NCBI GenBank assembly: GCA_029339195.1
Contig: JAPTJF010000485.1
Location: 1 to 45,169, forward strand
Length of the DNA: 45,169 nt
Origin: Micractinium sp. NFX-FRZ
Lineage: Eukaryota; Chlorophyta; Trebouxiophyceae; Chlorellales; Chlorellaceae
Direction of reading: 5' to 3'
This document shows positions 1-8,733 of the stretch, in pieces. The notes under the pieces are model-generated. The model saw only the letters and a list, made by a program, of their open reading frames with translations. It did no database searches and was not told the origin of the DNA. Numbering within the stretch: the first letter of the stretch is position 1; each line of letters begins with the position of its first letter. A program made the position numbers and the translations under genes.

Positions 1-81
1 GCGGGATCGCGCGCAGCGGTGCAGGATTTGGCCAGAAAAGGCACCTTGTCGCTCAAATGCTGAGCTGATCTGACGGGCCCC

Positions 82-208
82 TGCGCTGCTGCTGCCTGAG
101 TTTGTGACCAGTTTGAGGCACAGTCGCAGCGCGGTGTCAAGCGTGAGTGCACACACTGGTCACAAACTCAGGCAGCAGCAGCGCACGCTTGACACCGCGC
201 TGCGACTG
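82..208. repeat. Two interlocked perfect inverted repeats (A-B-A'-B')
   Basis: Arm A (82-112, 31 bp) is the exact reverse complement of 155-185. Arm B (121-145, 25 bp) is the exact reverse complement of 184-208. The order A-B-A'-B' means the two hairpins cannot form together as simple nested stems; the topology is that of a pseudoknot. No gene was found across it. Confidence 0.9.
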
Positions 209-458
209 CAGAGGTGCTCACGGTTTTGGAGGCTCAGTGCTCGCAGCGTTCCTCCTCAACTGCGAAACGCACGCGCTTGAGTGCCATCGTGCCAGGATGC
301 GGGGGTTTTGGACAGTGATTAGTGCGGCTTCGTGCTGGTTGCCGCTCCCTTCACCTGGCGACAGCAAGGCAGCGCTGGCGCCAGCGCCAGCTGGCCCCAG
401 GGCGCCGAATACCTGGCTTCGCCATTGTCATCAGAGCGTGCAATCCCTCTTGACTCAC
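209..458. other. Non-coding or unresolved flank
   Basis: No convincing exon is seen. A weak continuation of the possible minus-strand exon at 459-681 could lie here: an acceptor near 417 would keep the frame to a stop near 320, but the intron would be only about 45 nt long. Nothing supports this beyond phase. Confidence 0.4.
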
Positions 459-681
459 CGGTTATGCTGCGTAGCCTTGAGCTGGGCACTCTGAGTGCCC
501 AGCTCAGAATAGAGCTCCCAGAGATAGACGTCAGTGGTGGGGACCAATGCCGGCTTGATGGGCACGGCAGCAGCAGCGGCAGCCAGCACAGCCCTGCCGC
601 CGCTGCCCAGGGCTGTGCTTCCCAGTTGTTGCGCGGTGGCCCAGGCCAGCAGCAGCAGCAGCACCGCTGCCAGCAGGAGGG
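459..681 (-). CDS. Possible exon of an unidentified membrane or secreted protein
   Basis: On the minus strand an open segment begins after a CAG acceptor-like site at 682-684 with a run of about 17 hydrophobic residues (AALLLAAVLLLLLAWAT), looking like a signal anchor. It continues through a plausible soluble stretch (VPTTDVYLWELYSELG) and ends at a good GTGAGT donor (458-453). The open frame also continues upstream through the acceptor, so the 5' boundary is uncertain. Part of the hydrophobic run comes from a CAG/CTG repeat, which could produce such a sequence by chance. I recognise no family and could not connect other exons. Confidence 0.25.
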
Positions 682-691
682 CTGCAGCCCG

Positions 692-1557
692 GGCTGAGCG
701 CAAGCAATGCCCGCCCACCCCTTTGGTCCTGTTGTTGAGAGCCCGCAGGACACAAGCGCAGGCGCCGGCGGCGGCGGGGCGGCGTGGCAGGGGCCCCAAG
801 TGATGAAAGAGGGGTGTGGGTGGGCGGGACGCGTGGATGCGGCCCTGTGCCGTCCCCCAACGTGGCGCAGCATGCTGAAGCTTGCAATGGGCAAGGGCAT
901 GTAACGCTACACCAGTCATCTCGTCATGGCGTGAATAAGCGTGAAGCAGTCGTAACAGACCGTGGAACACTAGGCAATGTGGTCAGGCGGGGGAGGCAGA
1001 GTATGGAGGGCCAGAGCCTGCCAGAGGCAGAAGGCAGGGCAGGGGCCACGGGACACTCTTCCGTTGTGCGTCAAGAAGGGGCCCCAACGTGGCATGGGGC
1101 TGTGTGGTGTTGTTGGATCGATGTGCGGGCAGTGGCTCTGGTGACACGGAGCCAGGTTGGGAAGAAGGGTGACAGATGATCACGAGCGAGGTGATGCAGG
1201 CGTGATACAACTGGTGTTGATTGGCTGGGGAACAGGGGAAAGGCGTGGTGTTGATTGGCTGGGGATGGGCGGGGGGGGGGGGGGGGGGGGACGATGTAAT
1301 GTGAGTGGGGTGGGGAGGAAAAGGAAGCGACCACCCTTAGGAAGCGGCCTGGAGGGTGGCGCAAGGCGGTGCTTTTGTGCAGCAGCTGGCCAGTCCTGGC
1401 TGCATGTGCTTTGGCCCCGGGCCAGCAGGAGCCACCTGCTCAGCAGCCGCTGCCTGGAGGCACCGCCCTTCAGCTGGCATCCAGTGGCCTGGGAGCACCT
1501 TATTTAGGCTCACCATCGCGCATCTGGCCTTTACTAGCCGCCGCGACCGCCTGTTGT
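692..1557. other. Intergenic region with G-tract
   Basis: No supported exon on either strand. It holds a 20-bp direct repeat (1212-1231 and 1246-1265), each copy carrying an ATTGG motif (reverse CCAAT box), followed by an uninterrupted run of 20 G at 1271-1290. It forms the 3' flank of the minus-strand gene ending at 1558; no TGTAA poly(A) signal is visible in the right orientation. Confidence 0.6.
1271..1290 (+). repeat. Poly-G tract (20 G)
   Basis: A perfect 20-base G run, preceded by two copies of a 20-bp direct repeat. It could form a G-quadruplex. The exact length is prone to sequencing error. Confidence 0.9.
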
Positions 1558-3827
1558 TTAGTAGCCGCCGGCAGCTGGGGGCGCCATGTCGGCTGGGGGC
1601 GTCATGGGTTCCATGTCCCCATCCATGTCATCCTCCTCACCGTGCCAGTCCTCGTCATTCTTCTCCCACCACACGGAGGGCCTGCGGGAGCGGCGCAGGG
1701 CGGCAAGGGGCGTAGGTAACGAGGCTGCGGGTGGCGCTTAAATGGGAACAAGAGGAGCGGGGAGGAGCAGTGCAGGTGGCACTAGGTTAAAGTGTGCGGC
1801 TTCGCAAGGAAGGGCGCCGGGGGTGATGGCGGGTGGCGGTCGGGGGCAGAGAGCGCCAAGCAGTGCGGGCCCCATCCGGCAGCAAAGGGCCCTTCACGGC
1901 TGCCGCCTTCCATGCACGACGTGTGGCGTACAGCGCATCGCAGGCACTCTCATGGCAAGTGCAGCGCATGGCAGGTGTAACGCATGGCATTGCAGGCAGC
2001 TCATGATGCGGGGGCGCAGGCGCCTTGTGAGGCGGGCCGGCAGGCGGGCAGGCGGGCCAGGTGCGGCCCAGCAGGCCGCCCAGTGGAGGCAGCGGCTCAC
2101 TTCTCGCCCAGCTTCAACTCGCCATCCATCCACAGATACTCCAAATCCACGTCATACACCTGCACAGCATGCACAGCAGCAGCAGGAGGGTGAGCAAGGC
2201 GAGCAGGGCAGGGGAGGGCGGGGGTGGAGCCCGGCGGCAGCAGCAGAGTTGCGGGGGAAGCAGGCCCCGTGACGGGGGCATGCAGCGGACGGAGGCAAGC
2301 TAGAAGACTCGGCCCAGATGCCAGCATAAGCGGGAGGGAGGGAGGAAGCGGCATGGGCACGAGACGAGGCAGCTGGTCTGGCAGGCGGCATGCTGCTAGT
2401 TTAGGCACGCTGGCAGGCGAGGGACCAAAGCGGGGATGTGCTTCCGTCTCCAACCAACCCTCGGGGAGCAGCGAAACGAATCCCCACCTAACTTGTAGCA
2501 GCCAACTGCGCCCCTCCCCTCCCCACTCACGTAAGTCATGTTGCCGTACCAGCTGGCGTCAGCTGTCATGCCCACCATAGCAGAGGAGCCCATGGGGGGC
2601 GTGCAGGTGGCGTTCAGGTACAGCATGTAGTTGGACCGTGTGCCGTCGGATGAGTTCTGCAAGCGCAAATGCGTGCTTGGGAGTTGTGTGAGGGGGTGTG
2701 CATGTGTGTGGGCACGTCTGCATGTGTGTGTGTGTGCGCATGCATGTCCGTTTGTGTTGGAGAGGGATACCATGTGGTGGCAGCGCATGAAGTGGAGTGA
2801 GATCAAGTGCAGGTTCCCGAAGCGCCGGCTGGTGCAGGCGCAGCAAAGAGTGTTCACACCAGCCCGAAAGCCTTGCGCAGGCGTGTGCATGCACAAGGGT
2901 GTGTGTTGGGAGAGGAGGTGCAAGGCAGCGGGTGCAGACGCTGGGCCAGGCAGGGCACAAATGGCCGCGTGAGTGGGCAGCAGGCCGTCGACATCGAGCG
3001 CAAGCAAGCAACCGCTGCTGGCGCTCAGGGCTGTCGAACCACCAGGCCGGTGCATCGCAGGCCCGTGCGCACCGTGTAGCAGCCTGAATAGCTGCAGGCA
3101 GAGGAGGGGAGATGAACAGGGGGACATGAAGCAGGAGGGGGGCGGGGGGGGGGCAACAGTGCAGGCGACGCTGGGTACTGCAGGCAGCAGCTGGGTACTG
3201 CAGGCATGCAGTCACCGCTCGCCACACGCTGCATGCTGCGTGCTGGGGGAAGGCGGAAGGGCACTCCTTGCTTCATCCCATGCAGCGCTGAGGCACAGCC
3301 AACAAGCTGCCATAGGATGGCAAGCCCAGGCCAACTTGGTTGAACCGCGCAACAAGGCGCGCACGGTTTGACATGCACTACTGCGCCATGGGGCACCGGG
3401 CACTCACGAGTATTCGGGCTCCTCACACATGTAGGACTCCCAGGTGTAGTTGAGCCCAGAGGCGTTGTACCGGTTCCACAGCTCTTTGTAGATCGAGTAC
3501 CCCATCTGTTTGAGGGCGGGGCGAGGGGAGGGGAGGGCGGGGGTATGCAGGGGATGCCACAGTTGGGCGTAGCGGCGGCGGGGGCGGCAGCCGTGGCTCG
3601 AGTGCGGGTGCGCCGAGTGGCCTTGCATCCAATGCACCCACCCCTCAGCCCGCCCCCAGACCACTCCGTCCGATCATTGCAGCACTTACATCCATAGGTA
3701 CATCCGTTTCAATCATCTTCCAGGTGTCGGGCATCTTGGAGCAGGCTGTGGCTGGGTCGCTCATCATGGCGGCGGCACCGCCCCACATGCACAGCGCGCA
3801 CAGCGCAAGGGCGGCCGGGGTGCGCAT
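1558..3827 (-). CDS. Secreted N-glycoprotein of unknown function
   Basis: Six exons join in phase: 3827-3690, 3505-3408, 3091-3043, 2656-2531, 2159-2101 and 1681-1558, giving 594 nt and 197 aa. The start (MRTPAALALCALCMWGGAAA) is a clear signal peptide. The mature part has five cysteines, five N-glycosylation sequons (NAS, NYT, NSS, NAT, NMT) and many Tyr/Trp residues. The C-terminal tail is acidic (EEDDMDGD) and then rich in Pro, Met and Ala. Exon 5 would read into a TGA at 2099-2097, but a GTGAGC donor sits just before it and its phase fits the last exon exactly. The weakest junction is the GTGGTT donor after exon 3. No TM segment other than the signal peptide is seen. I recognise no family; an extracellular or cell-wall role is inferred from the signal peptide and sequons only. 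Confidence 0.75.
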
Positions 3828-3897
3828 CGCGAGTCGGAGGGGTTTCGGTTGACGCTGAAGGTGTCGGGTGGGGGCGACCTGCAGACGTGAACACAAG

Positions 3898-3919
3898 TTT
3901 GCGGGTTTAAACCCGCAAA
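3898..3919. promoter_or_regulatory. Perfect 22-bp palindrome upstream of the glycoprotein gene
   Basis: The half site is TTTGCGGGTTT, mirrored with no spacer. It lies 71-92 bp upstream of the ATG at 3827, so in the promoter or 5' UTR. A dimeric factor site or an RNA hairpin are both possible; no known factor is recognised. Confidence 0.5.
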
Positions 3920-4567
3920 TTTGGGGGGCTCTCTCGGCAGAGAATGCCCTAGTCGCAGGAAGGTGCCGCCGGGCCGAATCGACAGGCCCTTGCTGCGTGG
4001 CATGCATCCAAAGACCAAATTGGCGCTGAGAGGCCAGTGAGGGCCCGCAAAAAGGCCTGGCACAGCGCAGGCGGCTTGCAGCCCGCCCTCCTGCAGCTGC
4101 AAGCCACACTTAACAAGCTTCTGGCAGAGCAGGAGGCCTCACCTGGTCGGCCTGGAAGAGTTGCACGGGGAAAGGCAGCGATCACGAGCGCCAGTGGCAG
4201 GGAAGGGACGGCGAACTTGGGCAAGAGAAAGATACGGATTTGAGTGGTGGCGGGGCTCCCGGTAGCTGGAAGCTGCCTTGTGGCAGAGGGGTCCTAAGCG
4301 TGACCACCCAACGACATGACGAGCGGCTGAGGCCTCCCCGACTAAAGATTGACTTCAAAGCAGTGCATGCAATTTCCTTTGAGCTCGAGTGGCGCTGATG
4401 AACAGCACAGGCGAGCCTCTGGAGCACCGCCGGCGGCCCGACTGCTCGGCAGAGGGTGTTGCAATCCTGGTGGCAGGCGCCAAGCGCCAGGCTGAGGGAG
4501 TGATGCTGCCAGCTTGGCGCTTGCTGCCACAAACGTGGCGATCCTTCCGTCTCAGCATCGCAGGCAG

Positions 4568-4572
4568 TTACA
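4568..4572 (-). promoter_or_regulatory. Candidate TGTAA poly(A) signal
   Basis: TGTAA on the minus strand, 135 nt after the stop codon of the ubiquitin-like gene; TGTAA is the common chlorophyte polyadenylation signal. Confidence 0.5.
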
Positions 4573-4706
4573 GAGCATGAAAACATCAACACATCACTTT
4601 CAAGGAAATGCCCCCTGCAGGCGGATGCCCAGCTCTGGCGCAGCGGCATGTCGCCGACCCCGCGGTCATGCGCCCAGCCCGGGCTGTGCCGCTGCTGAGT
4701 GAGCTC

Positions 4707-7700
4707 TCAATCTCCCCTCAGCATGAGGACGAGGCGCACGGTGGCACCGCTGGGCACCTGGCTCTCGTTCAGCGTTGCCACTGGATCCAGCACCCGGCCT
4801 CCAAACAGCATTGTTTGCTGGTCAGGCGGGATGCCCTCCTTCTGCTGGACAGCTGCACAGCACCGCACAGCACAGCACAGTGCAACGCAAGAGGGAGAGC
4901 TTTAGGCAGGAACGGGCGGGAGGGGTACGGTCCGACAGATCGGGTGGGGCCAGCCATGCATGCAAACTGTTGCACACTCGAGGAACAGTGGAGGGTCAGG
5001 GCCCTCTCATCTGTGTGGGGCACTCCCGTGGGCGGAAATGAACAGGCCTGGTACTTGCCTGGCCGCATTGCAAGCAAGCTGGCCCAGGCGCTGGCTGCCG
5101 GGGGGCCGCCACCCACAAGCCCGACACTTGGCACAGCTTCAACGGGCCGCTCACCCCATGCCAGGTTGCCGGTCGTCCACTGTGGGTGGCAGGGCATCAC
5201 AAGTGTCTTGCCGGTCTGAAGACGGCAGAAGGGCAGGCAAAGGTGGCAGGGAGTGAGGGGATCGCAGCGTGCGCAGCAAGGTGGGGGGTGCTAGCGGCGG
5301 TGCATGGCGGCGACAGGGGGGCGCAAGGCGAAACTGAGATGGGCGCCCGTGACAGCCAGTGCCCTGCCGCAGTGCTGCAAAGCCAAGCCCCCTGCCGGCA
5401 CGGGCCAGGCACAGGCTGCACAAGCGCCCTGAGCACGCCTCAGGGGCTGAAGGTAGGCCTACTCCTAACATCACACTATCGAGGTTGCACGCACTCACCC
5501 ACTCACGCCTGCTCGGCTGCACATCATCTGCGCTATAGACACTATGCACTACAGTTGTGAGCGATGCATACACTGTACTGCTGAGGGGCCTCACCAGCGT
5601 CTTCACGGTCACATTGTACTTCCTGGCTGCAGCCATGGCTGGCTCCACGCCCGCCCGCGTCATGCGTGCAATGTACTCTGGGGTGCGGTGCCCCAGGTGT
5701 GGGCCTTGCCCAGAGCCCTCCTCAGGCTGCACAGCGCCCGCGGCCTGCACCTCCTGGGCTCGCACTGCAAGGGGGGGCACAGGCGGCCCAGCGTATTATA
5801 GGTGTTAGCAATGTGTTCGCAATGTGCCAGCCAGTGCGCCAAGCCTGCCGCCCCGCAAAACCAGACAGGGGCACCCTCTGTGCATGCCATGCCTGCCCAG
5901 TCAGCACCAGAACTTCCGGCGCGCGCAGGCACTCGTGCTGTTAGCCCAGGGGAAGCGCTGACCCACCAAGCCAGTGCACAGAGGGTGCAGTGCGCCCCCC
6001 TCACCCCAGGCAGTACACCCCTTGCCGGGGGCCCAGTACGGCCCCTCACCCTGAGGCAGTACGCACCCTCACCCTGGGGCAGTACACCCCCTCACCCGAC
6101 TCTGTGAACTGAGCCAGCAGGTCACCCAGGGTGGCCTCCCCAAACGGCATCCCCGGGTTGAGGCGCCACTGCAGCACCAGCGTGCCCCGCTCGAAGCTGC
6201 CAAACACTGCACAGGGGGGCGAGGTGGCGACAGCCGGGGCGTGAGCAAGTTTGTTCAATCTGAGTTTTTCACATTGTTTTGCTGACATAAGTGGTCTCGC
6301 AGCGGCAGGCAGCACGCACACAGCGTGCACACAGAGCAGGGCGGCAGGCAGGCACAGCGCTCAGAACGCTGGCTCCGTGGGACTGTTGAACGCACCCGAG
6401 TGCGGGACGGCGGGTGAGCGAGGGTCGATGCACTGCAGGGTGTAGCCGGGAATGAGCAGGCCCAGCAACCCGTCTGGGGCCACCCCCTCTGGCAGCAGGC
6501 CCTTCACGCCCAGCTTCTCGCCTGCGCGGAGGGGAGGCCGGAAAGCAGCAGGCGGGGCGGCAGCGCATGCGCAGGTGGTGGTGGGCAGCTGAGGTGGTGC
6601 GCAGGTGGTGAAGGGCAGCAGAGGAGCGGGCGCTAGAGCTGCTCCTTGTGGGCCCTTCTTGTTGTTACTTCAGTTGGCGGTCGGCACGAGAGCTGTGCCT
6701 TGAGGTGTCACAAACAGGCCACAGGCCATCCAGTCAGCCACCCCAGCCCCAGCCACCCTCCCTGCCTGGCAACGTTGCCGGGTAACCCCAGCTGACCGAG
6801 CCCATCATAGGCCCCCAGCGCATGCGGCGGGGATCATCTGCAGAGCCCTTGCCCCACACGTCTGGACTGCATCAGCAGCAGCACCCCCTGTCCACCCACA
6901 CCCGTCCGGCATCATACAGCAGCACAGCACAGCCCCTGACCCAGCCTGCTCACCCTGCAGGTCGAGCTGAATGTCTGCCAGCTCAGCGGGCGTGCCCAGC
7001 ACCAGGTTGAACAGCCCCCGGTCAATGTGCTCGCCCAGGGCGGCGGAGCGGCTCACAATGACCCTGCAGGGGGCACGCGCCAGGAGGTGCAGAGCGGGGG
7101 GGAGATGTTGGGGCCAAGGGTGGGCGACGTTCAGCGGTGCGGTGCAGCACTGCAGGGCATACAGGCAGCTGCAGTGTGTGTACAGCGGCACCCGCCCTGC
7201 CGCTAAGCACTGCAAGCCGCTGCCAGGTGCAGCACCCCTCCCTGCCTTCCACTGCGCCCCCCAACCGTCCCACCGCCACAGGCCCTAGCCCACTCACTTT
7301 GAGTGAACGCGCTGTGCACTGGCCTGGGTGGGGTGCAGCCAGTCTGCTGGGTCATCCATGTAAGGGTGCAGGCGATACGGGTGCTCCCCCAGCCGTGACA
7401 TGTGCGCTTTGGTCAGCCGGCGCCCCAGCTTGTGCAGCAGGGCAGCGCCCGCTGGCTCCTCGTGGGGGGGCACCTGCGGGGGGCGGGGGCCAGCAGCGTG
7501 TGAGGGTGACAGCGAGAGGAGCAGCAGGGCCTGGGGGGTGGGGAGTTTTAGGTCTAGAAGCAGGGCACCCGGGGCCAGGCACGGGCGGGGTGTCTGCATC
7601 CTCACGTGCCTGATCCCCCTGCATGCATGCTCCCTCATGAGGCACCCAGCACATGCTTGCCGCACAAAGCATCCGGGGTGTGCTGACCTCAAGAAGGAGA

Positions 7701-7950
7701 AGAAGACGCCCTTGGGCGTGGGTTGAGGAAACCAGCAGAGGTGGACTAGTTGTGCTGACCTCACCTCCGTGAGGGGTGCGTAATGGTTGACGGCTCCCCA
7801 GCGCTCCTTCAGCGCCCCGAGCGTGAGCTCCTGCTCGGCGCTGGGCTGCAGCAGCAGCAGGCCGTGGTGGCGGTGCACCGCCACCTGCAAGTGGTGAAGC
7901 AGGCTGGAGGAGCTGCAGCGGTCCAGCGGGACAAGCGGCAGCGGCTCCAT
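4707..7950 (-). CDS. Unknown protein with C-terminal degenerate ubiquitin-like domain
   Basis: Eight exons join in phase: 7950-7765, 7473-7298, 7063-6954, 6521-6396, 6206-6096, 5764-5595, 5215-5155 and 4852-4707, giving 1086 nt and 361 aa. Residues 286-361 align with ubiquitin over 76 positions without a gap: VKTLTGKT, KEGIPPDQQ and the ending VLMLRGD are plain. Lys6, 11 and 33 are kept; Lys27, 29, 48 and 63 are replaced, by Ala, Ala, Arg and Ser. Leu8 and Val70 of the hydrophobic patch remain and Ile44 is Leu. Gly76 is Asp, so the domain should not be conjugated and is probably a built-in adaptor for ubiquitin receptors or the proteasome. Residues 1-285 are not recognised; they look globular, with no signal peptide or TM segment. 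The ATG at 7950 opens the first exon; further 5' exons are possible. Confidence 0.85.
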
Positions 7951-8142
7951 GGCGGCGGGGGCTGCGGTGGTGCCGGTGCACGCGCGCTGCTTCCGGCCGG
8001 GGCGCGGCGGCGGGCAAGGCGGGCGGGCGGCCCAAGGGATGGCGGGTTGGCGGGGGCAGTGCTCTTGTAGGAGCCGGCGCGGGGCGGGGCAGCGGCTGGA
8101 AGCTCCTGAGAGGCGAGAAAGCAGGACGCGGAGCCGACGCGC

Positions 8143-8197
8143 GATCGGTGTTTGGTGATCGGTGTTTGGTCGGCGTTCGTGTCGCGCGATCGGTGTT
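8143..8197. repeat. Three copies of a GATCGGTGTT motif
   Basis: Three exact decamers within 55 bp, about 190-245 bp upstream of the minus-strand ATG at 7950. The clustering suggests a promoter element or a small decayed tandem repeat. Confidence 0.5.
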
Positions 8198-8408
8198 AGA
8201 GTGTCTGGAGTTGCCTAGGGCTGACTGCAAAAAGCGCAAACAGCTTCTGAGGATGAGGCAAAAACACCCTTACACCGGGTGTCCGCCGGACGCCGCTCAG
8301 TTGAAGGGCCGTCCCCCCGCCAACCTGCCGCCAACCTGGCGCCACCACTCGACTTATTTGAGAGTAAAATTCAATCAGGGAGTTCAACAATTGATGCTGG
8401 GTCCCATG

Positions 8409-8413
8409 TTACA
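8409..8413 (-). promoter_or_regulatory. Candidate TGTAA poly(A) signal
   Basis: TGTAA on the minus strand, 321 nt after the stop codon of the two-domain secreted protein; a second TGTAA lies at 8274-8270. Confidence 0.4.
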
Positions 8414-8733
8414 GGGACCGATCTTGATCGGGTGGGGGTCGGATGAATTGTTGGAGGGTTGAGGGGTTGGGCGTGCATGCGCCACTGCACAGGCTGGCAT
8501 CCCCACAACAGGCTGCATCTGGAGCAGGCCCTTGCGCCCATGCCACGCCACGTGGCACGTGCACGCTGAGTCTGCCAGACGGCCCAAAGGGCATTCTTGC
8601 CACTCATGCTTCGCCGGAAAGTGGCGCAAGCCAAGCATGCGCCGGGCGCAGCAACGGCTGCCTGCATGCCCGGTGCACATCGGCATTCGGAGCTGTCGAA
8701 GCCTCACTGACTTTGCCAGTCAGAGCGCAAGGC

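Larger units (their letters stand above)
3828..4706. other. Intergenic region, 5' of the glycoprotein gene and 3' of the ubiquitin-like gene
   Basis: The flanking genes both run on the minus strand. The open frames here lack splice structure or family features and are probably GC-driven. Notable elements are a perfect 22-bp palindrome at 3898-3919 and a TGTAA on the minus strand at 4572-4568. Confidence 0.6.
7951..8733. other. Intergenic region
   Basis: This is the 5' flank of the ubiquitin-like gene and the 3' flank of the two-domain secreted gene. The decamer GATCGGTGTT occurs three times (8143-8152, 8157-8166, 8188-8197). TGTAA on the minus strand is found at 8413-8409 and 8274-8270. No coding exon is supported. 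Confidence 0.6.

Noticed and set aside
4182..4649. Open frame of 155 codons on the minus strand
   Set aside because: It has no splice context, no family features and lies in the 3' flank of the ubiquitin-like gene; long frames are common by chance at this GC content.
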